The translations under genes and the position numbers were made by a program. Shown here piece after piece: positions 1 through 6,547 of a stretch of DNA of 7,238 nt (within the stretch, counting starts at the first letter, position 1; each line of letters begins with the position of its first letter). The stretch comes from Micrococcales bacterium (GTDB taxonomy: Bacteria; Actinomycetota; Actinomycetes; S36-B12; UBA10799): assembly GCA_023252115.1 (NCBI GenBank), contig JAHEXM010000081.1, positions 1 to 7,238 on the forward strand, given 5' to 3'. The notes beneath the pieces are model-generated. The model worked only from the letters and a program-made list of their open reading frames with translations. It was not told where the DNA came from and did no database searches.

Positions 1-6
1 GTGGAG

Positions 7-1479
7 TTACTTTGCCCCAGCGTCTGCTGGCTCTTTAGCCGCGTCATCTGTGGCGTTGTCGGATGCTTCATCATCTGGGACAGGCTCAAGCTCCGGCTTG
101 GCTGCGCGGGCGAATAGCGTGACTCCGATTTCCCACAGGATCAGTAAAATGATCATGATGATGAAGCTCAGCCAAGTAGTCCAGATGAACAAGATGATGA
201 TGACTACGACCACGCCGGCAATTCGTAGCGGATCGAGGTACTGCGCAGTCTTTAGTCGCAGGTCGTTACTACCAGCCGCGCGACGAGTCTGACTGTTGAT
301 GATCTGAACACCCTCAACCGTCCACCGGCGCAATGCCTTCGGCCCGCGACCTGGTCCAACTAGGTAGGCAACCAAAGCAATCAGAACACCGATGACCAGC
401 AGCCACGTGGCGCCCGTCTTCAACGTTTGGAATATCACTTTTACCGCTTCTTGAACAGCGGGTTGCAGTGTCGGATCAGTAATACTGTCGATCGCCGACT
501 TTCCGACCTCCCTGAGCGCGAAGAAGACGACACCGGTAAGCAAAGCCAGGAAGGCACCGACCAAGAAGATGGTGCGACGGCGGCCCGCCGAGATCCAAAT
601 CGCGAGTATCAAGAAGATCGCTGCCAGCACGAATAGCAATGTCGTGGAGTAGTCGACAACCTTGACGACGTTTTGAGCTGCCACTAGTTGGGATTCCGGC
701 ATGATCGGAATCTGTGCGAAGTTAGGCGGGAGTTGAACACCCAGATACTTCTGCACAATCTGAGTGGCTTGATCGATCGATGCAGGATCACTTGGAATTG
801 TGGGAATGGTGATGGTCTTGCCCAAGACTTGCGGCAACTGTGTAGACAGCTGCTGCAGCACGTTATTGACCACCACAATCAAGTTGATATAGACCTCGCC
901 GTTCTGCACTTGAAGATTTTGGTTCTTTCCCTCAAGCGCATCGGAGACTTGCTTTTGAGTCAGAGTCAGCGCGGTATTCCACAATTGCTTGAATTGAGAA
1001 CTCGCAACAATTTTCGTGACCTGGCTCTGCACGAAGTTATTGGCGCCACTCGCAATTGGTCCAGCGAGGAACTTGATGTTCTCGGGTAATACGGGTTCGA
1101 GTTTCGCCTGCAGATTCAGGACGCTGACGAGCTCGGAACCCAGTTTGTCGGCTACCGCCGTTTGGACTGCGGGCTGGTCGATGATTGGGCCAACGCGGGC
1201 GACGAACTTGTTCGTGTCAAGTGCCGTGTTGGATGTCCACGTCCCGATGATCCCCAAGATCAATAGAAAGGGTGCAAGGAAGGCAAATACACCAGCTACG
1301 CCGTTACGTAGGGGCTTCCAGTTGTGCGGAGGCCGGGTAACCGTGATCTTGCCGCTCGCAAGATTGGTCGTCGCTACCTGAACCTCGGCCAGCTGCGCCC
1401 GCAATTCCTCGTTCTCGCGCTTGAGCTGTTCGATGTCTGCAGCACTCGGTTCAGAAGAACCTGATGTCTCGTCGGCCAT
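7..1479 (-). CDS. Actinobacterial-type polytopic membrane protein with N-terminal coiled coil, function unknown
   Basis: Function is not recognised. The 490-residue protein starts with an acidic tail and a Leu/Glu-rich heptad-like stretch at about 14-35, probably a short coiled coil. Likely membrane helices lie at about 61-81, 278-297, 303-322, 356-375, 418-434 and 437-456. The basic loops after helix 2 (GRRR) and helix 4 (GRGPKALRR) suggest that both termini are cytoplasmic. That leaves a domain of about 195 residues (82-277) outside, rich in Gln, Asn, Val and Ala, beginning with WTSNTALDTNKFVARVGPII. This junction resembles unnamed actinobacterial integral membrane proteins, a resemblance drawn from memory. 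The C-terminal tail (about 461-490) is acidic and rich in Asp, Glu and Ala. The ATG is supported by GGGAG at 1486-1490, six bases upstream. It stands alone; the GNAT gene upstream on the same strand is 97 bases away. Coding is secure, the role is not. Confidence 0.88.
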   Translation of the reverse strand: MADETSGSSEPSAADIEQLKRENEELRAQLAEVQVATTNLASGKITVTRPPHNWKPLRNGVAGVFAFLAPFLLILGIIGTWTSNTALDTNKFVARVGPIIDQPAVQTAVADKLGSELVSVLNLQAKLEPVLPENIKFLAGPIASGANNFVQSQVTKIVASSQFKQLWNTALTLTQKQVSDALEGKNQNLQVQNGEVYINLIVVVNNVLQQLSTQLPQVLGKTITIPTIPSDPASIDQATQIVQKYLGVQLPPNFAQIPIMPESQLVAAQNVVKVVDYSTTLLFVLAAIFLILAIWISAGRRRTIFLVGAFLALLTGVVFFALREVGKSAIDSITDPTLQPAVQEAVKVIFQTLKTGATWLLVIGVLIALVAYLVGPGRGPKALRRWTVEGVQIINSQTRRAAGSNDLRLKTAQYLDPLRIAGVVVVIIILFIWTTWLSFIIMIILLILWEIGVTLFARAAKPELEPVPDDEASDNATDDAAKEPADAGAK

Positions 1480-1507
1480 CGCAATCTCCCTGTAGGGCGG
1501 CGCATCC

Positions 1508-1521
1508 GCATATAACTAGCA
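1508..1521 (-). promoter_or_regulatory. Possible -10 region for the 490-residue membrane protein gene
   Basis: This is the only AT-rich patch in the 94-base gap upstream of the membrane protein gene. On the minus strand it reads GCTAGTTATATGCG, giving TAGTTA, TTATAT or TATATG as possible -10 hexamers about 30-40 bases before the ATG. I see no convincing -35 box at 16-18 bases. The assignment rests on composition and position only. Confidence 0.25.
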
Positions 1522-1557
1522 GAGCAGGCCGAGACTAGCCCTCAGAACGGTGGTGAT

Positions 1558-1574
1558 GCGACCGACAAGGTCGC
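1558..1574 (-). terminator. Small hairpin at the 3' end of the GNAT gene
   Basis: There is a perfect 6-bp stem (GCGACC pairing with GGTCGC) around a five-base loop, and the stem takes in the last base of the GNAT stop codon. The position fits a transcript end or a 3' stability element. No T-rich run follows on the minus strand, so it is not a classic intrinsic terminator, and read-through into the membrane protein gene remains possible. Confidence 0.35.
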
Positions 1575-1864
1575 TACATGCGGTTGGACACGAGGTCGCG
1601 GTTCTCGGGGTGCTTCTCAAGAAATGCCACGACAAATGGGCATCTGGCAATAATTTGCTTGTTCTGGAACCTGACCATGTCCAATGTCCCGCGAATAATC
1701 CTGGAGCCCACCCCCTGGCCCCCATACTCGGGCTGAACCTCCGTGTGATTCAGGAAGTAGATGTCGCCGACCTCACGGTAGGTCAGGAATCCGGCTAATT
1801 CACCGGTATCGAGGAGTCCCTCGAACCTGCTCTCGCTTGGTGCGTCCGTAACGGTGATGTCCAT
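1574..1864 (-). CDS. Small GNAT-fold N-acetyltransferase, YjdJ-like (Acetyltransf_CG type)
   Basis: This 96-residue protein is a minimal GNAT domain. The segment EYGGQGVGSRIIRGTLD (46-62) is the acetyl-CoA pyrophosphate-binding loop of the Q/R-x-x-G-x-G/A kind. It is followed by the family signature with CPFVVAFLEKHPENRDLV (75-92). That pattern (Cys, Phe, then the KHPE motif and a terminal DLV) marks the short YjdJ-like acetyltransferases, whose substrates are mostly unknown. The usual length is about 90-100 residues, so it is complete. The open frame runs further upstream to 2215, but that extension overlaps the HAD gene antisense and has no family similarity. The ATG at 1864 has AGGA at 1873-1876, eight bases upstream. 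The gene is transcribed divergently from the HAD gene with 86 bases between the starts. The family call is strong; the acceptor substrate cannot be read from the sequence. Confidence 0.88.
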   Translation of the reverse strand: MDITVTDAPSESRFEGLLDTGELAGFLTYREVGDIYFLNHTEVQPEYGGQGVGSRIIRGTLDMVRFQNKQIIARCPFVVAFLEKHPENRDLVSNRM

Positions 1865-1950
1865 AGACGCAATCCTGACATCGGAGGCTTCTGGTTGAAA
1901 CACTGTTACTGCACACGTGGCAGAAATTAGTCCCAGTAACCGGAGAATCC
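1865..1950. promoter_or_regulatory. Divergent promoter region between the GNAT and HAD genes
   Basis: This 86-base gap must hold the promoters of two divergent genes. TTGAAA at 1895-1900 could be a -35 box for the plus-strand HAD gene, but no good -10 sits 17 bases downstream. Two arms, GTTACTG (1905-1911) and CAGTAAC (1934-1940), form a perfect 7-bp inverted repeat with 22 bases between them. A CACGTG palindrome (1914-1919) lies inside. The right arm abuts the ribosome-binding site CGGAG (1941-1945) of the HAD gene. A shared regulator site is possible but unproven. Confidence 0.4.
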
Positions 1951-2565
1951 GTGGTTTCAATCGACACCGTGATCTTTGACCTTGGCGGCGTTCTGATCGA
2001 TTGGGACCCAAAGGCGCTGTTTCGCACCGAGTTTGCCGATGAGGAATCGCTTGAGGTGTTTCTGGCCGAGACCGATTTTTGGGAACGCAACTACGAGCAC
2101 GACACAGGAAATGACTGGCAAAAACATGTCGACGAAATCGTCGTCTCGCATCCGCACTTCGCCGCAATTTTTGCCTCGTACGAGCATCGTTTCCAGGACG
2201 CCCTGGTTGGAACAATTCCTGGCAGCCTTGACGTGCTAGCAGAGTTGCATGAGCTACCGATTCGGTTGCTTGCGCTCACTAACTTCGCCGCCCCGAGACT
2301 TGACCAAACTCTTCCGGTTTTTCCATGGTTGGAATGGTTCGACGAAATTGTGGCCTCTGGGAAGGAAGGATTTGGAAAACCGGATCCGCGGATCTATCAA
2401 GTGCTGATCGAACGGCTTGGCGTCGATCCAGCCAAGTCGGTCTTTATCGATGATCGAATTGAAAACGTCACGAGTGCAATCGATGCTGGATTTTCGGCGA
2501 TCCATTTCACGGATTCAGAGTCACTGCGGGACGACCTCGTAGTACTGGGTGTCTTACCTGGCTAG
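1951..2565 (+). CDS. HAD-superfamily hydrolase, subfamily IA / YihX-like phosphatase
   Basis: This 204-residue protein has all four haloacid dehalogenase-type motifs. Motif I is VIFDLGGVLID (7-17) with the nucleophile Asp10. Motif II is LLALTNFA with its Thr near residue 109. Motif III is the Lys in GKPDPRIYQ near residue 145. Motif IV is VFIDDRIENV with the acidic pair near residues 168-169. A helical cap lies between motifs I and II. Position Asp+2 is Gly rather than Asp, as in the DLGNV motif of E. coli YihX, a sugar-phosphate phosphatase. Hydrolysis of a small phosphate ester in the cytoplasm is therefore likely, but the substrate is unknown. The GTG start is chosen for CGGAG at 1941-1945, five bases upstream, and because it leaves just six residues before the first beta strand. 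The gene stands alone on the plus strand, divergent from the GNAT gene and convergent with the next one. Confidence 0.9.
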   Translation: MVSIDTVIFDLGGVLIDWDPKALFRTEFADEESLEVFLAETDFWERNYEHDTGNDWQKHVDEIVVSHPHFAAIFASYEHRFQDALVGTIPGSLDVLAELHELPIRLLALTNFAAPRLDQTLPVFPWLEWFDEIVASGKEGFGKPDPRIYQVLIERLGVDPAKSVFIDDRIENVTSAIDAGFSAIHFTDSESLRDDLVVLGVLPG

Positions 2566-2584
2566 CAACGATTCGGCGTAGTGG

Positions 2585-2833
2585 TTAAGAAGCCGCGGGG
2601 TCCCGCTTGAACGTCCACACGGCGAGCGGGATTCCGACGATGCCGATGATCACGCCGACGGCCAACGCCCAGTCCTGCTCGATCAGAATCCCGGCTTCGG
2701 CGAGCACTGCCGAAATGAGCCACAGGATCCCAAGAACGATGGCTGCGGCTTTGAATGTCGAATCGGTACTTGATGACGAACGCGACGATGACGACACTTT
2801 GCCCGACTTGCTCACTCCCGTGCGCTTGCCCAT
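2585..2833 (-). CDS. Small Ser-rich protein with two membrane helices, function unknown
   Basis: Not recognised. The 82-residue protein has a basic, Ser-rich N-terminus (GKRTGVSKSGK, then a Ser run broken by one Arg, residues 14-22). Two hydrophobic segments follow at about 28-50 and 55-75. It ends with a short charged tail, FKRDPAAS. A hairpin of helices with both ends in the cytoplasm fits the charge distribution. The start is well supported by GGGAG at 2840-2844, six bases before the ATG. The overlapping frames on the other strand and in the longer alternative reading lack a hydrophobic pattern and a ribosome-binding site. The gene converges on the HAD gene, with 19 bases between the stop codons and no strong terminator there. 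Small membrane proteins of this shape are common in Actinobacteria and mostly uncharacterised. Confidence 0.75.
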   Translation of the reverse strand: MGKRTGVSKSGKVSSSSRSSSSTDSTFKAAAIVLGILWLISAVLAEAGILIEQDWALAVGVIIGIVGIPLAVWTFKRDPAAS

Positions 2834-3029
2834 CAGTCACTCCCAGTTCGTGGGTACTCCGCCAGCAAAGCCCAGAGTATTGAGTCTGGGCCCGAGTCGC
2901 TACTCGCTGTATCCCAAATGCTCTTACTACTCGCCTATCCAATGATCCGCAAAGGATCACCACCGAAAGCCCGGCAGGCCTCGACTCACTACGCTCGCTC
3001 GCCCTACCAAACTTCCAGCGTCGATCTTG
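2834..3029. other. Non-coding gap downstream of sdhB with small hairpins
   Basis: This 196-base gap holds the 3' end of the sdh transcript and the leader of the small membrane protein gene, both on the minus strand. I see no tRNA and no supported gene. It contains a 5-bp hairpin (CGAGT, CGCT loop, ACTCG; 2893-2906), a GGGCCC palindrome (2888-2893), two copies of CTACTCGC (2900-2907 and 2928-2935), and a CTCG/CTCAC-rich run at about 2979-3002. A promoter for the small gene must lie here unless it is read with sdh, but I cannot place one. Confidence 0.5.
2943..2959 (-). terminator. Hairpin downstream of sdhB, possible transcript end
   Basis: A perfect 6-bp stem, TGATCC pairing with GGATCA around a five-base loop, lies about 70 bases after the sdhB stop. 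On the minus strand the following bases (TTGGATAGG) are not a U-tract, so intrinsic termination is doubtful. It could instead protect the 3' end of the operon transcript or be chance. Confidence 0.25.
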
Positions 3030-3794
3030 CTACTCAACGTCGCCGGGCTGACGGCCACGGATCTTGGCACCCAGCCAGCGCAGCGGGTCGTATTTGGCGT
3101 CGGCGACGCGCTCCTTCATCGGAATGATCGCGTTGTCAGTGATCTTGATGTGTTCGGGGCACACCTCGGTGCAGCATTTGGTGATGTTGCATAGGCCGAT
3201 GCCGTGCTTTTCTTGAGCATCGCGCTTACGTGACGCGGTATCGAGCGGGTGCATGTCGAGTTCAGCCTGACGAATGAAAAACCGTGGACCCGAGAACGCT
3301 GGCTTGTTGTCCTCGTGGTCGCGGATTACGTGGCACACGTCTTGGCACAAGAAACATTCGATGCACTTGCGGAACTCCTGGCTCCGCTCAACATCCACCT
3401 GCTGCATCCGGTACTCGCCGGGCTTGAGTCCCTCAGGTGGCGTGAACGACGGAATCTCACGCGCCTTCTGGTAGTTGAAGGAGACGTCGGTGACTAGGTC
3501 CTTGATGACCGGGAAGGTACGAAGCGGTGTCACCGTAACGGTCTCGTCTTCGGTGAAAGTGTTCATCCGCGTCATGCACAGCAGGGCAGGCTTCCCGTTG
3601 ACCTCGGCGCTGCATGAACCGCACTTACCGGCCTTGCAGTTCCATCGCACTGCAAGATCGGGAGTCTGCGTCTGCTGAAGGCGGTGAATGATGTCAAGAA
3701 CGACTTCACCTTCGTTGACCGACACCTTGTAGTTGGTGAGTTCACCGCCATTGGTGTTGCCCCGCCACACTCGGAAACTCGCGTCGTATGCCAT
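3030..3794 (-). CDS. sdhB: Succinate dehydrogenase iron-sulfur subunit (Sdh1 type)
   Basis: SdhB carries electrons from the SdhA flavin to the membrane anchor of complex II on the cytoplasmic face. The 254-residue length is normal. The N-terminal ferredoxin-like domain has the [2Fe-2S] ligands Cys53, Cys58, Cys61 and Cys73 (NCKAGKCGSC, then LLC). The C-terminal domain has CIECFLC with Cys144, Cys147 and Cys150. By alignment to E. coli SdhB these pair with Cys212 for the [4Fe-4S] cluster, and Cys154, Cys202 and Cys208 fit the [3Fe-4S] cluster. An extra Cys207 sits beside Cys208 in the TKCCTEVCPEH motif, as in the Sdh1 relatives I know. The ATG shares one base with the sdhA stop (TAATG), which suggests translational coupling. 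GGAGG at 3805-3809 lies inside the end of sdhA, ten bases upstream. It is the last gene of the sdhC-sdhA-sdhB operon. Confidence is high. Confidence 0.97.
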   Translation of the reverse strand: MAYDASFRVWRGNTNGGELTNYKVSVNEGEVVLDIIHRLQQTQTPDLAVRWNCKAGKCGSCSAEVNGKPALLCMTRMNTFTEDETVTVTPLRTFPVIKDLVTDVSFNYQKAREIPSFTPPEGLKPGEYRMQQVDVERSQEFRKCIECFLCQDVCHVIRDHEDNKPAFSGPRFFIRQAELDMHPLDTASRKRDAQEKHGIGLCNITKCCTEVCPEHIKITDNAIIPMKERVADAKYDPLRWLGAKIRGRQPGDVE

Positions 3795-5701
3795 TACCGC
3801 TTCGCCTCCGGATGGTCCTTGAGCTCATCGATAGCTAAGTACTTTTCCAATTCCGAATGCTCAAAGAGCGACAACAACTCGTTGGTCATGATCGGCAGCG
3901 GCTGCTTGACGATCTCGATGTCATTGCCGTGCAACGAACAGATGAGATTCACGACGCGCCAGTCCGACTCCATCGTCGGGAAGTCCTCGCGGGTGTGGCC
4001 GCCTCGGGATTCGGTGCGGGTCAAAGCAGCCTTGGCTACACATTCAGAAACGATGATCATGCTTTGTAGGTCGAGAGCTAAGTGCCATCCTGGGTTGAAT
4101 TGGCGGTGCCCCTCGACCGTCATGTTCGCGATGCGACCTTTAAGCACTTCGATTCTCTTTAGCGCTTCCTTGATTTCGGCATCAGTGCGAATGATGCCGA
4201 CCAAGTCGTTCATCGTTTGCTGCAGTTCCTGGTGCAGCGTGTAAGGGTTCTCGCCGCCTTCGTGAGTGAACGGTGCCTGTGCTCGATCGGCCGCTTTGGT
4301 GATGTCTTCTTCCTTGGCGGTTGGTTTGTTGCCGCCAAGTCCTTCGACGTAGGCCGATGCACCGAGTCCTGCGCGGCGACCAAACACCAACAAGTCAGAC
4401 AGAGAGTTGCCGCCGAGGCGGTTGGACCCGTGCATTCCACCTGATGCTTCACCAGCCGAAAACAGCCCCTGCACTGATGGTGAAGCACCGGTGTCGGGAT
4501 CGACTTCAATGCCACCCATTACGTAGTGGCATGTCGGCCCGACTTCCATTGGCTCGACCGTGATGTCAACGTCGGCCAGTTCCTTGAACTGGTGATACAT
4601 CGAGGGCAGCTTCTTGCGGATAACGTCAGGCGACTTTCGCGATGCGATGTCGAGGAAAACCCCACCATGCGGTGAACCGCGACCCGCCTTGACCTCGGAG
4701 TTGATTGCGCGAGCAACTTCGTCGCGCGGCAATAGTTCAGGCGGGCGCAAGTTGTTGTCGGGGTCGGTGTACCAGCGATCCCCTTCTTCCTCAGTGGTCG
4801 CGTACTTAGCTTTGAATACATCGGGGATGTAGTCGAACATGAAGCGCTTACCTTCGGAGTTCTTGAGGATTCCGCCGTCGCCGCGCACCGACTCCGTGAC
4901 GAGGATTCCTTTGACGCTCAGCGGCCAGACCATTCCGGTCGGGTGAAACTGAATGAACTCCATGTTCAGCACAGTTCCGCCGGCGCGCATTGCAAGTGCC
5001 AGTCCGTCGCCGGTGTACTCCCACGAGTTGCTGGTGACTTTGAACGACTTACCAATACCGCCAGTTGCAACCACTACAGCTGCGGTATCGAAGACGACGA
5101 ATCGTCCGGTCTCGCGGTAGTAACCGAATGCGCCGGCAATTTTGCCCTTGCCGGGTTCGTCATCCAGTAACAAATCCGTGATGGTGCATTCGGCGAAGAC
5201 TTTGAGCATCGCCTCGGCATCGCCGAGATCTTTCTCGTCCTGCTGCTGCAGTGAAACGATCTTCTGCTGCAAGGTGCGGATCAGTTCAAGTCCGGTGCGA
5301 TCACCAACATGGGCGAGACGCGGGTATTCGTGGCCGCCAAAGTTTCGCTGGCTGATTTTTCCATCGGGTGTGCGATCGAAGAGCGCACCCCATTCCTCAA
5401 GCTCCCACACCCGGTCCGGCGCCTCTTTGGCGTGCAGTTCAGCCATCCGGTAGTTGTTCATGAACTTGCCGCCGCGCATTGTGTCGCGGAAGTGGACCTG
5501 CCAGTTGTCGTTGTCGTTGACGTTGCCCATTGACGCAGCGATGCCACCTTCGGCCATCACCGTGTGAGCCTTGCCGAACAGTGACTTACACACGACCGCC
5601 GTCTTCTTGCCAGCTTCCCGGGCAGCTATAGCTGCCCTGAGGCCGGCACCGCCGGAACCAATAACGACAACGTCGTACTGGTGGCGCTCAAAATCAGTCA
5701 T
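3794..5701 (-). CDS. sdhA: Succinate dehydrogenase flavoprotein subunit (Sdh1 type)
   Basis: SdhA oxidises succinate to fumarate in the citric acid cycle, or the reverse, using covalently bound FAD. The 635 residues are a usual length. The FAD-binding Rossmann motif is VVVIGSGGAGLRAA (11-24). His46 in AHTVMAEGG matches the histidine that links FAD in E. coli SdhA (His45). The substrate site is complete: His253 in QFHPTG, Arg273 in ESVRGDGG, His392 in TCHYVMGG and Arg428 in GSNRLGGNSL. The C-terminal domain has the ESRGGHTREDFP signature (564-575). The ATG has a strong GGAGG at 5711-5715, nine bases upstream, in the 21-base gap after sdhC. The stop overlaps the sdhB start by one base. The sequence alone does not prove direction, but covalent FAD attachment and the Sdh1-like anchor favour succinate oxidation with menaquinone as electron acceptor, the usual actinobacterial quinone. 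Confidence 0.98.
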   Translation of the reverse strand: MTDFERHQYDVVVIGSGGAGLRAAIAAREAGKKTAVVCKSLFGKAHTVMAEGGIAASMGNVNDNDNWQVHFRDTMRGGKFMNNYRMAELHAKEAPDRVWELEEWGALFDRTPDGKISQRNFGGHEYPRLAHVGDRTGLELIRTLQQKIVSLQQQDEKDLGDAEAMLKVFAECTITDLLLDDEPGKGKIAGAFGYYRETGRFVVFDTAAVVVATGGIGKSFKVTSNSWEYTGDGLALAMRAGGTVLNMEFIQFHPTGMVWPLSVKGILVTESVRGDGGILKNSEGKRFMFDYIPDVFKAKYATTEEEGDRWYTDPDNNLRPPELLPRDEVARAINSEVKAGRGSPHGGVFLDIASRKSPDVIRKKLPSMYHQFKELADVDITVEPMEVGPTCHYVMGGIEVDPDTGASPSVQGLFSAGEASGGMHGSNRLGGNSLSDLLVFGRRAGLGASAYVEGLGGNKPTAKEEDITKAADRAQAPFTHEGGENPYTLHQELQQTMNDLVGIIRTDAEIKEALKRIEVLKGRIANMTVEGHRQFNPGWHLALDLQSMIIVSECVAKAALTRTESRGGHTREDFPTMESDWRVVNLICSLHGNDIEIVKQPLPIMTNELLSLFEHSELEKYLAIDELKDHPEAKR

Positions 5702-5710
5702 GCGGTCGTG

Positions 5711-5715
5711 CCTCC
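5711..5715 (-). promoter_or_regulatory. Strong ribosome-binding site of sdhA
   Basis: The minus strand reads GGAGG nine bases before the sdhA ATG, a consensus Shine-Dalgarno site that fixes this start. It is much stronger than the sdhC site (AAAGAG at 6555-6560), which suggests that SdhA is translated at least as well as the anchor from the shared message. Confidence 0.8.
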
Positions 5716-5722
5716 GGCGCGG

Positions 5723-6547
5723 TTAGAAGAAACGTGGATCGGTAATGGCGCCAGAGGCAACCAAGTAGATGTAGAAGTCGGTGAAAGCAACACCAAATAA
5801 CGAAAGCCACGCGAACAACATGTGGCGCGTATTGAGCTTGGACACCATGGTCCACCACTTGTATCGAACTGGGTGGTTAGAGAAATGCTTGAGTCGACCG
5901 CCGACTGCATGTCGGCATGAGTGGCACGACAACGAATACAGCCAAAGCAGTGTTGCGTTGCCAACCAAGAAGAGAGTTCCTAGACCAGCGTGGCCCCATT
6001 CCCCTTGCGGATTCCGGAAAGAGGCAATCGCGTCCCAGGTCAGAACCACGTTGAACACCAGGGCGGCGTAGAAGAAGTAGCGGTGAACATTTTCAAGGAT
6101 GAGCGGGAACTTCGTCTCACCCGAGTACTTCTTGTGCGGTTCGGCGACGGCACATGCGGGTGGCGACATCCAGAACGAGCGGTAGTACGCCTTGCGGTAG
6201 TAGTAGCAAGTCATTCGGAATCCGAGCGGAAAGATCAAGATGATGAGCGCTGGTGACCAGGCATACCAACTACCGATCCAACTACCGAAGTCCTGAGATC
6301 CAGGCGGGCACGAGTCGGCCAGGCACGGCGAGTAGAACGGCGACAGGTACGGCATCGAGAAGTAGTCGGCATTGGCAAACGCACGCCACGTTGAGTAAAT
6401 GACGAATGACAGCAAAATGATGAAAGTGATGGTGGGTTGGACCCACCAGTTGTCGACGCGAAGAGTTTTGGCCGAGATCCGTGCGCGTCCGGGCGAAAAT
6501 ACGCCGGTGCCGTCGTTGCTGGCGGCTGGTTTTTCGGTGGTGCTCAT
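5723..6547 (-). CDS. sdhC: Succinate dehydrogenase single membrane anchor, Sdh1 / type F complex II
   Basis: This 274-residue protein is the membrane subunit that docks SdhAB and reduces quinone. Five likely helices lie at about 38-55, 97-117, 155-175, 188-207 and 243-265. It has unusually many Cys and His near the helices: Cys114 in MTCYYYRKAYYRSFW, Cys132 and His138 in PPACAVAEPH, His155, and LSCHSCRH with Cys208, His209, Cys211 and His213. The segments SCHSCRHAVGGRLKHFSNHP and KLNTRHM match the anchor of mycobacterial Sdh1, where a Rieske-type [2Fe-2S] cluster (two Cys, two His ligands) was found in the membrane. Which residues bind here cannot be settled by eye. It is first in the operon, preceded by a weak AAAGAG site (6555-6560) seven bases from the ATG. 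No separate SdhD is present, as expected for this class. The symbol follows mycobacterial usage. Confidence 0.94.
   Translation of the reverse strand: MSTTEKPAASNDGTGVFSPGRARISAKTLRVDNWWVQPTITFIILLSFVIYSTWRAFANADYFSMPYLSPFYSPCLADSCPPGSQDFGSWIGSWYAWSPALIILIFPLGFRMTCYYYRKAYYRSFWMSPPACAVAEPHKKYSGETKFPLILENVHRYFFYAALVFNVVLTWDAIASFRNPQGEWGHAGLGTLFLVGNATLLWLYSLSCHSCRHAVGGRLKHFSNHPVRYKWWTMVSKLNTRHMLFAWLSLFGVAFTDFYIYLVASGAITDPRFF

Noticed and set aside
145..205. ATGATG-rich simple repeat on the plus strand
   Set aside because: It is the reverse complement of Ile and neighbouring codons (ATC, ATT) in the last membrane helices of the 490-residue protein, so codon and residue bias explains it.
1865..2215. 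Upstream extension of the GNAT reading frame (213 residues in total)
   Set aside because: The extra 117 residues lie antisense to the HAD gene, are rich in Arg and Cys, show no family match and no ribosome-binding site. The GNAT family is normally about 95 residues.
2562..2963. Open frame of 133 codons on the minus strand over the small membrane protein
   Set aside because: It has an Arg-rich, patternless product, while the alternative frame at 2585-2833 has GGGAG and two membrane helices.
2834..3029. Possible tRNA or small structured RNA gene
   Set aside because: I could not find an acceptor stem, T-loop or anticodon arm on either strand, only short unrelated hairpins.
2918..3127. Short plus-strand frame beginning with a Leu run downstream of sdhB
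   Set aside because: The Leu run is only five residues, and the rest is Arg/Ser-rich and overlaps the sdhB 3' end antisense. There is no ribosome-binding site.
3684..4244. Open frame of 186 codons on the plus strand across the sdhB/sdhA junction
   Set aside because: It is antisense to two certain genes, has Ser/Cys-rich shadow composition and no ribosome-binding site or domain pattern.
5702..5722. Missing sdhD gene between anchor and flavoprotein
   Set aside because: The gap is only 21 bases, and a single five-helix anchor is normal for Sdh1-type complex II, so nothing is deleted.
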